Notes: generated by a model from the letters alone, not told the origin. A stretch of DNA of 42,860 nucleotides from Myxococcota bacterium (GCA_023150845.1 JAKLKD010000132.1:1-42860); one strand, 5' to 3'; positions 7,934 through 16,458 are shown, counted from the stretch's first letter. Translations and numbers: made by a program.

Positions 7934-10231
7934 ATGAAGATTCGATTCCTCGGCGCTGTGGGCACGGTCACCGGCTCACGGTCTCTCCTCCAGGCTGACG
8001 GCGCCCGGGTGCTCGTCGACTGCGGGCTCTTTCAAGGCTTCAAGTCCCTGCGTGAGCGCAACTGGGAGCCTTTCCCCCTCGACCCCCGCGCCTTGGACGC
8101 AGTGGTGCTGACCCACGCGCACCTCGACCACTCGGGCTGGCTGCCCGCCTTGGTGCGGGACGGCTTCCGCGGCCCGGTCTACTGCACCGAGCCCACCCGG
8201 GACCTCCTCGGCCTGCTCCTGCCCGACAGCGGGCGCATCCACGAGGAGGACGCGAACTTCGCCAACCGGCACGGCACCTCCCGCCACACCCCCGCCGAGC
8301 CGCTCTACACCGAAGACGACGCGTTACGCGCCTTGGACCAGCTCAAGGCCGTGCCGTTTCACACGCCGCAGGAGGTCGCCGCTGGGCTCAGCGCCCTCTT
8401 TGTGCCGGCCGGGCACATCCTCGGCGCCTCGACGCTGCAACTCACCCACAAGGGCCAGCGCTGGGTGTTCTCCGGGGATCTGGGCCGTGAAGACGACCTG
8501 CTCATGCGCCCGCCCGAGGCCCCGCCCGAGGCCGACGCCTTGGTGCTGGAGTCCACCTACGGCGACCGCGTGCGCCCCCGGGGCGTGGACCCCCTCGACG
8601 CCCTCGCCGAGCTGATTCAGGTCGTGGCGGGCCGTGGCGGCGTCGTGCTCGTCCCGGCCTTCGCCGTGGGCCGGGCCCAGGCGCTCCTCTGGGCGCTGCG
8701 GCGCCTGCTCGACGACGGGCGGATCCCCGCCCTGCCCGTGATCCTCGACAGCCCCATGGCGGTGAGCGCGACGGACCTCTTCATCAAACACCACACGTTC
8801 CACCGCCTCAGCCCCGCGGACTGCGACCGGATGGCCGAGGGCGTGCGGTTTGTCCGTGAGGTCGAGGAGAGCAAGGCCCTGCGGAACGTCGAGGGGCCGC
8901 ACATCCTCATCTCCGCGAGCGGCATGTTGACCGGCGGGCGTGTGCTGCACCACCTCGCGCGCCTCGGCCCGAACCCCCGGAACGCCGTCGCTTTGGTCGG
9001 CTTCCAGGCGCCGGGCACCCGGGGCGGCGACCTCGTCGCGGGCAAACGCCTCCTCAAGCTCCACGGCCAGGAGGTGCCCATCGAGGCGAGCGTTCACAAC
9101 CTTGAGGGCTACTCCGCCCACGCGGACCAGATCGAGCTCGTGGACTGGCTGCGCCGCCTCAAGTCCCCGCCCGAGGCCCTCTGGCTCAACCACGGCGAGC
9201 CCGCCGCCGCCGAGGCCCTGCGCCGCAAGATCCAGGACGAGCTCGGCCTGCGGGCCATGGTGCCCCCGGAGAACCTCGACCTCAACCTCGACGGCCCCGC
9301 CCGCCGCCCCGCGCCCGCGGGGCCCTCCCCGGCGGCGATGGGCTACGACCCGAGAGAGTCCGCCCGTGTGCGCGCCTTGGTCGAGGACAACTCCTACATC
9401 CCCGCTGACGAGGACACCGCGTTCTTGGACCGGGAGGATCTTCGCGCCACACGCCTCATGCTGGAGTACCTCAAGCCCGATCGCCTCCTGCGGGAGGCGG
9501 GCATCCAGGACGTCGTCGTGGTCTTCGGCGGGGCGCGGGTGCTCTCCCCGGAGCGCGCGGAGGAGGCCCTGCGCCGCGCCGAGCGTGAGCTGGAGCGCTC
9601 CCCCGACGACCCCGCGCGCCAGGCCGCCCTCACCGCGGCGAAGCGCCAGGTCGCCCGCTCGTCGATCTACGTCGACGCCCAGCGCTTCGGCCGCCTCGCG
9701 TCCTCTGAGGAGCTCTGCGCCGGGGTCACCCTCACCGTGATGACCGGCGGCGGTCCTGGCGTCATGGAGGCCGCGAACAAGGGCGCCTGGGAGCTCGGGC
9801 GCCCGTCGGTCGGCCTCAACATCACCCTGCCCAAAGAGCAGCTCCCGAACCCCTTCTTGAGCCCCGGGCTCTGCTTCCGCTTCCGCTACTTCGCGCTGCG
9901 GAAGATGCACTTTCTGCTCCGCGCCCGGGCGCTCGTCGCTTTCCCCGGCGGCTTCGGCACCTTGGACGAGCTCTTTGATGTGCTCTGCCTGATGCAGACC
10001 AAGAAGCTCAGCCGGATGCCCGTCGTGCTCGTCGGCGAGGAGTTCTGGCGGAAGGCGCTCAACCTTGAGCACCTCGTCGAGGAGGGCGTCATCGCCGCCG
10101 AGGACCTCGATCTTGTGCGCTTCGTAGACAACGCCGACGCGGCCTGGGCGACGATCCGCGCGTTCTACGCCAAGGACGGGCCGGGCGGCGCCTTCTTCTT
10201 CGATCCCCCGAACCGGCGGCACGCCCCATGA
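7934..10231 (+). CDS. Fusion: beta-CASP metallo-beta-lactamase RNase + LOG-family phosphoribohydrolase
   Basis: A continuous 765-residue reading frame joins two enzymes. Residues 1-455 are a metallo-beta-lactamase/beta-CASP nuclease: HAHLDH (61-66), H161, D182, LESTYGDR (205-212), PAFAVGRAQ (241-249), GYSAHADQ (392-399, H396) and LNHGEP with H420, matching the RNA-processing KH-free bacterial group related to CPSF73. A Pro/Ala linker spans about 456-470. Residues 471-765 are a LOG/YgdH-type nucleotide 5'-monophosphate phosphoribohydrolase: GGGPGVMEA (605-613), RK (656-657) and PGGFGTLDE (671-679), all intact. The joint is in frame with no stop; an internal ATG at 9338 could start the LOG part alone but has no clear ribosome-binding site. 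The coupling suggests RNA degradation to 5'-NMP followed by release of the base, which is my inference. The stop overlaps the next gene's ATG by 4 bases. Confidence 0.93.
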   Translation: MKIRFLGAVGTVTGSRSLLQADGARVLVDCGLFQGFKSLRERNWEPFPLDPRALDAVVLTHAHLDHSGWLPALVRDGFRGPVYCTEPTRDLLGLLLPDSGRIHEEDANFANRHGTSRHTPAEPLYTEDDALRALDQLKAVPFHTPQEVAAGLSALFVPAGHILGASTLQLTHKGQRWVFSGDLGREDDLLMRPPEAPPEADALVLESTYGDRVRPRGVDPLDALAELIQVVAGRGGVVLVPAFAVGRAQALLWALRRLLDDGRIPALPVILDSPMAVSATDLFIKHHTFHRLSPADCDRMAEGVRFVREVEESKALRNVEGPHILISASGMLTGGRVLHHLARLGPNPRNAVALVGFQAPGTRGGDLVAGKRLLKLHGQEVPIEASVHNLEGYSAHADQIELVDWLRRLKSPPEALWLNHGEPAAAEALRRKIQDELGLRAMVPPENLDLNLDGPARRPAPAGPSPAAMGYDPRESARVRALVEDNSYIPADEDTAFLDREDLRATRLMLEYLKPDRLLREAGIQDVVVVFGGARVLSPERAEEALRRAERELERSPDDPARQAALTAAKRQVARSSIYVDAQRFGRLASSEELCAGVTLTVMTGGGPGVMEAANKGAWELGRPSVGLNITLPKEQLPNPFLSPGLCFRFRYFALRKMHFLLRARALVAFPGGFGTLDELFDVLCLMQTKKLSRMPVVLVGEEFWRKALNLEHLVEEGVIAAEDLDLVRFVDNADAAWATIRAFYAKDGPGGAFFFDPPNRRHAP

Positions 10232-10695
10232 GCGGCCCGGCGCTCTCCGCGGTCCTCTCGGCCCTGCACCTGCTGGCGATGGGCCTCGGCCTCGTCAGCC
10301 TGCGCGGGCGTGGGCTCGCCTTGGCGGGCCCCTTAGACGCCCCTGGCCGCCAGCAGCTCCTGCGCCACGACAACGCCTGGGGCCTCGCCGCGGCGCTCTG
10401 GGTCGGCACCGGCCTCGCCCGCGCCTTCGGCGGCGTCGAGAAGGGCCTCGACTTCTACATGGCCTCCGGCGCCTTCCACCTCAAGATGGGCCTCTTCGCC
10501 CTGGTGCTCGTCCTGGAGCTCTGGCCGATGATCACCTTCTTGCGCTGGCGCTTCGACATCGCCTGCGGGAGAGAGCCCGACACCCGCCGCGCCCGCGCCT
10601 TCTTGTGGATCAACCGCGTCGAGGCCGTCGTCGTGGTGCTGATGGTGTTCGTGGCGTCGTTTATGGCGCGGGGGCTGGGGATGTTGCCGCGTTAG
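10228..10695 (+). CDS. DUF2214 family membrane protein
   Basis: A 155-residue integral membrane protein with four hydrophobic helices (about 7-25, 50-66, 80-105 and 130-150). The helix pattern with LRHDNAWGLAAALWVGTGLAR and FHLKMGLFALVLVLELWPM matches the uncharacterised DUF2214 family, where an Asn/Trp-rich second helix and a Lys-containing third helix are typical. Its ATG overlaps the stop codon of the beta-CASP/LOG fusion (ATGA), so it is translationally coupled to it. Its TAG stop overlaps, on the other strand, the TAA of the converging glycosidase gene. No function is known for the family. Confidence 0.85.
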   Translation: MSGPALSAVLSALHLLAMGLGLVSLRGRGLALAGPLDAPGRQQLLRHDNAWGLAAALWVGTGLARAFGGVEKGLDFYMASGAFHLKMGLFALVLVLELWPMITFLRWRFDIACGREPDTRRARAFLWINRVEAVVVVLMVFVASFMARGLGMLPR

Positions 10696-11552
10696 GGTCC
10701 CGCCGGGGGGCGCATCACCACGGCGTTGATCGTGCCCGCCTGGCCGGTGACCACGAGGCGCTGGCCGTCGATGACCGCCGCGAGCTGGGTGGAGATGCCG
10801 CCGTCGAGGTTCAGGGCGGTCACCGCGTCGGTCGAGTGGAGGAGGTAGTCGGCGAACACCCCCAGGGTGGGACCGGCGTGCTCCGCGGCGCCGAGCTGGA
10901 GCGCCCCGACGCCCGTGGTCGTGACCGTCGCCTCGGCGGCGCTGATCACGAGCCACACCTGCTCTTTGCCGACCACGACGGCGGACCGAGCGGTCTGTGC
11001 CCCACCGACCGTCTTCACCACGCTCGCCCCGGCGTTCACCAGACGATCGATGCTCTGCAGCGCCTCGGGAGGCCCGGCTCGCCAGTCGTCACGGTGCACA
11101 ATCTGGGCGCCCGCTGGGCTCCAGAAGAGCACCCCTGAGCCACCGCGGGGGCTCAGCGGTGTGTGCTCCTTGCCGCCGCTCACGACGAGGCCCATGGCGC
11201 CCTCCTCGTAGAAGCCGCCGTTGATGGCCACCCAGGGCGCGAGCTCCTCTTGCGGCAGGAGCGCCTCGAAGGGCGCCACCCCCTCCGAGGGCCGCACGCT
11301 GAGGCGCGCGTTGAGGGGCGCGCGAGCGCGGTAGGTCACCATGTTGATCGGCGGCTGGCCATCGTCGGGGGCCCAGAGCCAGCGCTGACGCTCGACGCTG
11401 AGGCCGCCTTCAGACATCAGGGTCACCGTCTCGCCGAGGGTGATGACCGATGGTGCGGATGGCGCCAATGGCGCTGATTGCGCTTGGGTTGGGGGTGCTG
11501 CGGCCTCGCCCGGGGGGCCGCTGCAGGCGAGCGTGATGAGGGTGAGGATCAA
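10692..11552 (-). CDS. Phosphodiester glycosidase (NAGPA/DUF2233) domain protein, putative lipoprotein
   Basis: A 286-residue protein whose residues about 70-283 form a NAGPA-type (DUF2233) phosphodiester glycosidase domain, with NGGFY at 111-115, ARSAVVVGKEQVWLVI near 188-203 and the hallmark NLDGG at 248-252. The family splits a sugar from a phosphodiester, as in the uncovering enzyme, and bacterial members are mostly extracytoplasmic. A cysteine at residue 10 in ITLAC suggests lipid attachment, but the hydrophobic stretch before it is only nine residues with no positive charge, so either the start lies further upstream inside the preceding gene or the anchor is atypical. The start read here is TTG at 11552, which overlaps the TGA of the large upstream gene by 3 bases. 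The two genes are thus coupled. Confidence 0.8.
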   Translation of the reverse strand: MILTLITLACSGPPGEAAAPPTQAQSAPLAPSAPSVITLGETVTLMSEGGLSVERQRWLWAPDDGQPPINMVTYRARAPLNARLSVRPSEGVAPFEALLPQEELAPWVAINGGFYEEGAMGLVVSGGKEHTPLSPRGGSGVLFWSPAGAQIVHRDDWRAGPPEALQSIDRLVNAGASVVKTVGGAQTARSAVVVGKEQVWLVISAAEATVTTTGVGALQLGAAEHAGPTLGVFADYLLHSTDAVTALNLDGGISTQLAAVIDGQRLVVTGQAGTINAVVMRPPAGP

Positions 11553-14500
11553 CGGGCCACCGTGAGGAGATTGTGGGCGTTGGAGATGGGGACCGGGCCG
11601 ACGCGTAACACTTTGCCGTTGGAGTCGAACGCCTGCAGGATGTCGTATGAGCCGACGTCCAGGTTCGCGACGCCCTCGACGGTGAGCCCCGGCCCGGCAG
11701 GGGCTGGGGTCGTCATCGCGTGCAGGCTCACGAGCGCGGCCTCATGCAGAGACATCTTTGACCCGCCGGGGATGTCGATGATCGCGACGATCGGAGAGCG
11801 CCCGAACCGCGCGGTCACGAGCAGCCGCCGCTCACGCAGCTCCGCGCTGGCCCGGCCGCTGTCGATCACCAGGGCGCCGTCACTCACGAGCAGATGCGTC
11901 TGGAACGCGCTCGCGCCCTCCTCGCGGAGCCAGTCCACGAGCTCGGAGAGGTCGTTCAGATCGACGAGGGGGCGTAAGCTTCGGTGGCCGTCGGGCAAGG
12001 TCGCGCCACGCTTGAGGTCGAGGATCAGCGGTGGGGCTCCTGGGCGCAGCACGACGAGGCCGTCCATCTTCGAGGAGATGGCGAAGTTGGTGACCTGCCC
12101 GTTCATCATCGCGAAGCCGGCCGTGAGCTTGTCGGCGGTGACGTAGGAGGCCGCGCAGGCGAGCAGCGCGCCGCGTGGGAGGGCCCGCGCCTTGCCCCAG
12201 TCAACCTGCATCTTCCGGGCGTCAAACCGCGCGATCCAGCCCAGCGCGCGTCCATCCCGCGCCAGCTCGGCGTATCGTGCGGCGCCACCCTCGCCGGACC
12301 AGCCGCCCTGGAGGGTGTACTTGGCCTTCGCCGCGGAGGAGATCGCCGCGGCCTCGTCCCGGATGGACTCGTTCGCCTTGAGCCACACCCGACCCAGCAC
12401 GTACTCAAAGTCGCCCGTCCCCCAGGCCCAGAGCGCCTTGTTCAGCGACGAGACGGGCATGTCGAGGTGCACGTCCCAGAGGTTGAGCGCCGCCTCCAAG
12501 ACCACCATCTCGACCCGGCTGGCGCGCCCGTCTGCGAAGTCACGCTCGGCGTTTCGCCCGAGGTCCATCAGCATGAAGCGGCCCAGCAGGTTGTACAGGT
12601 CGGCCGCCGCGGGGTCTCCCACCTGTACCGCGCGGCCACCGACGGTCCAGCGGGCGCCATAACGCACGAGGAGGTAGTCGGAGGCGACCTGGTAACGCGC
12701 GAGCCACTGGTCGGGCGTAGGCTTGATGCGGCTCAAGAATGACTGGATGAGCTGAATCAAGAAGCGGCGGCCTGCTTCGGCGTCAGGGTGCTGGCCGTCA
12801 AGGCGTTGGCGGGCCCGCTCCAAGCGTGGGAGGTCACCCCGGATGCTCACCTCATCCAAGAGCGCGCTCCAAGGCACCGCGGAGAGCACCCCGTCCACGA
12901 CGTCCTGCTCGTCCTTCGCGGAGCGCACGGAGCCCTTAAGCGCCGCCCGCACGTCCGCGTAACGACTGGTGACGCCGTCCAGCGCGGCCTGCGCGCCCGC
13001 GCCCGGACTGAACATCGACCGGGCTCGGGCTTGGGTCGCCGCGGTGGTGTAGAGCCGCGACGGCGCGGCCGTGAGAGGGGACGTGGCGCTCTGCAAGGTG
13101 AAGCCGCTCTGCGCCAGCGCCTCTAGGGTGAGGCACCTCCGTGTGGTCGGCCCGTCCGCGAGCCAAGAGAGCGCGCTTGGCGCGGCCGGCTCCAACAGGA
13201 GCACCAGCGCTTGCTCGTCTGCACCTGCGAAGAACCCAGGCACCTCGACCCGCGGCTTCGCCTCAAGCGCGCCCAAGCGCCCTTTGAGCGATGGAACATC
13301 ACAGACCTGCTGCCAACCCGGCCTCTGGTCTACGTATCGCCGAATGGGCAGCACCCAGGCCCCTCCGGCCGCGCCCTCAACCGTCACCTCTAAAGCGTCG
13401 TGGTTTCGGAAGGCCTTGAGCTTGATGTTCTTGGAGCTTTGATTTGTGGCGATGTGCACACCGTGGACCTCACCTCTGCACCACGCGCGTCGAAGTTGTT
13501 CCTCATCCTTGGGGTTTGGGGGCGTGACTCCGCGCCGAGTCACTACGCTCACCGCGGCCGCGTCAGGGCTGGTGGCGAAGAAGCCCGGCGCCTTCGCGGC
13601 GCGACCGTTGCTCGTGGTCGTCAGCCATTGCCCTGCGCCAAGCCGTGGGTCCCAGCGCAGCGCCGTCATCGTGAGCCCGGCGCGCAGGGCGCTCCAGTGA
13701 AGGTCCGCGCCCTCACGACGCACCTGAACGGCGACCTCGTTGGAGCCTGTACACCCGCCCAGCTTGAGCTCCTCCAGCGCTCGTGGAGTCGGGCGGCTGG
13801 GCGCGCCCGCCAACGGGCCGCTGCTCCGAGCCGCTCGCTCCTCAAGCCGCTCGTTGAGCGTCACGAGGCCTGCGGCGCCGCCGATGCCCGCGGCGATGAG
13901 CGCCACCAGCACGGCGACGCGGTCCCACCACGCCGAGCGTACGCCACGTCCAACGGGGACGCCCGGGAGGCTCGTCGCGCCGTCGCGTAGGCTCTGGAAG
14001 ATCGCCCGAGCGGCGCGCCTTCCCCACCACCAGCGCGGCTTGAGGTGGCCCCACAGGAGCCCACGACCGGTATGAACCTTGAGCTGGAGGGTGAGGCCGT
14101 CCGTCGTGAGCTCCGTCACGCGGCTCCACGGGACGAGCTCGCCGCAATGGGGTTGTACGATCCGCTGAAATACCACGAACACGCCATGGACGGTCAGGGC
14201 GGCCATCGGGACCATGAAGAGCGTGCCCATGACCGTGAACTGGCGCAGGGCCGGGAATCGAACGAGGAGCCCCGAGGCGGTGAGCAGCACAGCGCCAAAC
14301 ACGATGAGCTGGACAAGCAGGCCCAAGAGTCGTGAGAAGAAGCCGAGCAGGCTGCGGATTGGTGAGGTCTTCCGACCCCAGATGCCGACTCCTTCCGCAA
14401 GAAACGACAGCTCCGCGGGGCCGACGAGCTCACCTCGGACACGCCAATCTCGCTGCCAATGGCCCTTAAACGTGACGGGCAAGGGGAGGGGCGGAGGGGC

Positions 14501-14563
14501 TCCCGAGGAGGTCTGAGGGCCATTACCAAGAGAAGAGGACGCAGGATCCACAGGAGCAGGCAA
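11549..14563 (-). CDS. Large membrane protein with possible divergent NAGPA-like C-terminal domain
   Basis: A 1004-residue protein not confidently recognisable as a whole. A Pro/Ser-rich start is followed by two hydrophobic helices (about 75-100 and 108-135), a cytoplasmic segment with a Trp-rich KPRWWWGRRAARAIF, and a third helix at about 215-236; the remaining 760 residues are probably extracytoplasmic. Residues about 798-1004 follow the order of a NAGPA/DUF2233 domain in degenerate form: MMNGQVTNFA near 819, SSKMDGLVVL, THLLVSDGALV, RERRLLVTARFG near 910, SLHEAALVSLHAM near 938 and ANLDVGSYD at 966-974 where NLDGG is expected. The next gene encodes a clear member of that family and is coupled to it, which supports this reading. 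Codon choice is less strictly GC-ended than in flanking genes. The function is unknown. Confidence 0.8.
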   Translation of the reverse strand: MPAPVDPASSSLGNGPQTSSGAPPPLPLPVTFKGHWQRDWRVRGELVGPAELSFLAEGVGIWGRKTSPIRSLLGFFSRLLGLLVQLIVFGAVLLTASGLLVRFPALRQFTVMGTLFMVPMAALTVHGVFVVFQRIVQPHCGELVPWSRVTELTTDGLTLQLKVHTGRGLLWGHLKPRWWWGRRAARAIFQSLRDGATSLPGVPVGRGVRSAWWDRVAVLVALIAAGIGGAAGLVTLNERLEERAARSSGPLAGAPSRPTPRALEELKLGGCTGSNEVAVQVRREGADLHWSALRAGLTMTALRWDPRLGAGQWLTTTSNGRAAKAPGFFATSPDAAAVSVVTRRGVTPPNPKDEEQLRRAWCRGEVHGVHIATNQSSKNIKLKAFRNHDALEVTVEGAAGGAWVLPIRRYVDQRPGWQQVCDVPSLKGRLGALEAKPRVEVPGFFAGADEQALVLLLEPAAPSALSWLADGPTTRRCLTLEALAQSGFTLQSATSPLTAAPSRLYTTAATQARARSMFSPGAGAQAALDGVTSRYADVRAALKGSVRSAKDEQDVVDGVLSAVPWSALLDEVSIRGDLPRLERARQRLDGQHPDAEAGRRFLIQLIQSFLSRIKPTPDQWLARYQVASDYLLVRYGARWTVGGRAVQVGDPAAADLYNLLGRFMLMDLGRNAERDFADGRASRVEMVVLEAALNLWDVHLDMPVSSLNKALWAWGTGDFEYVLGRVWLKANESIRDEAAAISSAAKAKYTLQGGWSGEGGAARYAELARDGRALGWIARFDARKMQVDWGKARALPRGALLACAASYVTADKLTAGFAMMNGQVTNFAISSKMDGLVVLRPGAPPLILDLKRGATLPDGHRSLRPLVDLNDLSELVDWLREEGASAFQTHLLVSDGALVIDSGRASAELRERRLLVTARFGRSPIVAIIDIPGGSKMSLHEAALVSLHAMTTPAPAGPGLTVEGVANLDVGSYDILQAFDSNGKVLRVGPVPISNAHNLLTVAR

Positions 14564-14654
14564 AGTGAGCTTCCATCGTTAGGCGTCGAGTTGAACCAAG
14601 CTCCAACCTCGGCCAGCCTACCGCGCTCCCCGCCCGATCGCTCGGCTGCGCGGG

Positions 14655-15725
14655 TCAGCGTCGCCGCAACCCCCGCTCCCAGAGCTCCACGAGCCGCGCG
14701 CCGAGCACCTCACCGTCGAAGACCCGCTCTACCCGCGCTCGCCCGGCGGCGCCCATGCGCTCTCGCTCGCCGTGGTCTTTGAGGAGGCGCACGAGGCGAT
14801 CCCGGAGCGCGCCGACGTCCCCGGGGGCGATGAGCAGGCCGGTCTCACCCTCGACGACGGCGTCGGGGGTGCCGTTCACGGCGGTCGAGACCACGGCGAG
14901 GCCCGAGGCCATGGCCTCAAGCACGCTCACCGGCAGGCCCTCGGCGTAGGACGGCAAGCAGTAGAGGTCCGCCTCGGCCCAGACCCGCAGGCGGTCGTCG
15001 CCGCGCACCCAGCCCAAGAGCTCGACGGACTCGGTGAGCCCCAGCTCGGCCACCCGCGCCCTCAGCTTGTCCAGCTCCCCGTCGCCGCCGATGCGCAGCG
15101 TCGCGCCGGGCACGGCCTTCACGACCTCGGCCCAGGCCGTCACGAGGTCAAACACGCCCTTGCGCGGACCGATGGCGCCCATGAACAGCACCCTTGGCGC
15201 CTGCCCGAAGGCGCGGGGCGTGTGGCGACCAAGCTCACGGGTGTCGACGGGGTTGTAGAGCACCTCGACCTTCGCCTGGCCCCCGGTCCACTCGTTGAGC
15301 TGGGCGGCCATGTCGGTCGAGACCGCCAAGACCAAGGCCGCGCGGGTGTAGGTGTGGCGCACCAAGGCGGCGTGGGCCCGGCTCTTCGTGTAGAGCTGCT
15401 CGAGGTGGGCGTAGTTGTTGTGCAGCACCACGGGCACCCCGAAGGCGAGGGCCTCCCGCATGTAGACGAGCTTCCGGTAGAACGACATCCCGTCGGCGAC
15501 GTGGATGTGTACGAGGTCCGGGCGGTAGCCCTGAAACACCGCCCGCGCCGCGCGGGCCTGGCCTAAGGCCATCTGGCCGACGCGCTGGGCGATCGGGCCG
15601 GAGCCGACGGTCGGAAAATAGCGCACGTCGTGGGCCCGCACGGCCTGGCTCTGCAAGAAGGTACGGGCCAGGGTGGCGATCCCGCCCTTGGCCTCCAGGT
15701 CGGGGCCGATCATTCCGACTCGCAT
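14655..15725 (-). CDS. GT4-family glycosyltransferase
   Basis: A 356-residue retaining GT-B glycosyltransferase of the GT4 type. The N-terminal domain begins with MRVGMIGPDLEAKGGIATLA (Gly-rich loop near 13-16) and contains VHIHVADG near 72-79. The C-terminal domain has FMGAIGPRKG (181-190, Arg/Lys that bind the donor phosphate), GGDGELDKL and the E-x7-E motif EGLPVSVLE (262-270). It transfers a sugar from a nucleotide donor in the cytoplasm, usually for polysaccharide or glycolipid building. I chose the ATG at 15725, with GAGGTG close upstream, over a GTG one codon earlier. No other polysaccharide genes lie beside it, so acceptor and product are unknown. Confidence 0.93.
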   Translation of the reverse strand: MRVGMIGPDLEAKGGIATLARTFLQSQAVRAHDVRYFPTVGSGPIAQRVGQMALGQARAARAVFQGYRPDLVHIHVADGMSFYRKLVYMREALAFGVPVVLHNNYAHLEQLYTKSRAHAALVRHTYTRAALVLAVSTDMAAQLNEWTGGQAKVEVLYNPVDTRELGRHTPRAFGQAPRVLFMGAIGPRKGVFDLVTAWAEVVKAVPGATLRIGGDGELDKLRARVAELGLTESVELLGWVRGDDRLRVWAEADLYCLPSYAEGLPVSVLEAMASGLAVVSTAVNGTPDAVVEGETGLLIAPGDVGALRDRLVRLLKDHGERERMGAAGRARVERVFDGEVLGARLVELWERGLRRR

Positions 15726-15809
15726 CACGCACCTCAGGTTGAACGCTCAGAGCCCACAAACCGGGGCCTGGATCGGCGAAGTTCGCCGGGGAGAGGATAT
15801 GGTGCGCCG

Positions 15810-16073
15810 ATGCGCTTCATCTCGCCCCTGTTCATGCTCGCCGCGGCGGCCTTCGTCTATTGGACCAACCAGCAGGCCGAAGGCACGGTGCTCGCGTTCC
15901 CCTTCATCTCGTATATCTGGCCGGCCGCCGAGGGGGATCCCGTGAAGATGGGGCAGGGGACGGTGGCCTTGTTCTTGGCCTTGGGCGGCCTGTCCTTGGT
16001 CCGGGCGATCCTCCGCACCCGGCGCGACCGTCAAGAGGCCGTCAGCGACGGGAGTGAGCCCACCACGCCTTGA
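15810..16073 (+). CDS. Small two-helix membrane protein
   Basis: An 87-residue protein with hydrophobic helices at about 3-18 (ISPLFMLAAAAFVYW) and 49-65 (TVALFLALGGLSLVRAIL), joined by an extracytoplasmic-looking segment with SYIWPAAEGDP, and a charged C-terminal tail RTRRDRQEAVSD. The ATG at 15810 is preceded by GGGGAGAGGA at about 15788-15797. I do not recognise the family. It is divergent from the glycosyltransferase gene, and its 3' end overlaps the remains of a rhodanese gene on the other strand by about 32 bases. It could be a spurious frame, but the opposite strand here holds only the shifted tail of a broken gene. Confidence 0.6.
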   Translation: MRFISPLFMLAAAAFVYWTNQQAEGTVLAFPFISYIWPAAEGDPVKMGQGTVALFLALGGLSLVRAILRTRRDRQEAVSDGSEPTTP

Positions 16074-16379
16074 TCCCTCCAGCGAGGGACCAGACGTCGG
16101 TGTGCCGCCGCAGTACAGCACGAGCCGAGCGTCGGGATCGGGGCAGACGCCCTCGACGTCGCGCTCCAGCACGCCACGACCCAGGTAGATCGCGTCAGGG
16201 ATACGATCCTCGGCCCACTCGGACTCCTCGCGCACGTCCACCAGGGTGAAGGGCTCACCCGCAGCGCGCCAGGCGAGCACCGTGGCCAGATCCACCTCAC
16301 GGACACGCTCCTTGGCGTCGTTGACGATGTTCAAGAAACGAGGGGAGTGGGCCACGGGCTGCTCCGGGTGAGAGGGCAC
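16042..16379 (-). pseudogene. Rhodanese-domain protein broken by an internal deletion
   Basis: Residues 1-92 from the ATG at 16379 read as a single-domain rhodanese (sulfurtransferase): VDLATVLAWRAAGEPFTLVDVREESEWAEDRIPDAIYLGRGVLER, ending at LVLYCGG with the catalytic-position C90. The expected active-site loop with Arg and the following helix are then missing. A different frame carries the normal family ending, TDVWSLAGGIKAWWAHSRR followed by TGA at 16042-16044. The two parts are joined with about 45-55 bases lost, which removes the loop and shifts the frame; the frame that continues from the start runs antisense through the small membrane gene with no family likeness. The product would be inactive. 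A deletion in the strain is the simplest reading; an assembly error in GC-rich sequence is possible. Confidence 0.8.
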
Positions 16380-16429
16380 GGTTTATCCTAGCACACTCCA
16401 AGGTTCTGCCGTGGCCGCGCGCCGGGCGC

Positions 16430-16458
16430 TTGACAGGAGCCCCGGGGGAACGGATACT
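16430..16458 (+). promoter_or_regulatory. Sigma-70-type promoter of metK
   Basis: TTGACA at 16430-16435 and GATACT at 16453-16458 are separated by exactly 17 bases, which is the consensus spacing. The sites lie about 87-115 bases before the metK start and downstream of the divergent rhodanese remnant. The leader (about 16465-16544) has a small inverted repeat CCCGATCATCGGG at 16473-16485, but no SAM-riboswitch core that I can recognise. Confidence 0.75.

Noticed and set aside
8324-10222. A 632-codon open frame on the minus strand opposite the beta-CASP/LOG gene
   Set aside because: It is low-complexity (Ala, Gly, Glu, Arg, His-rich), matches no family, and mirrors a gene with intact catalytic motifs; such frames are common in GC-rich DNA.
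15747-16041. C-terminal part of the 210-codon frame continuing from the rhodanese start
   Set aside because: After the deletion the frame is shifted and runs antisense to the small membrane gene, with no rhodanese likeness.
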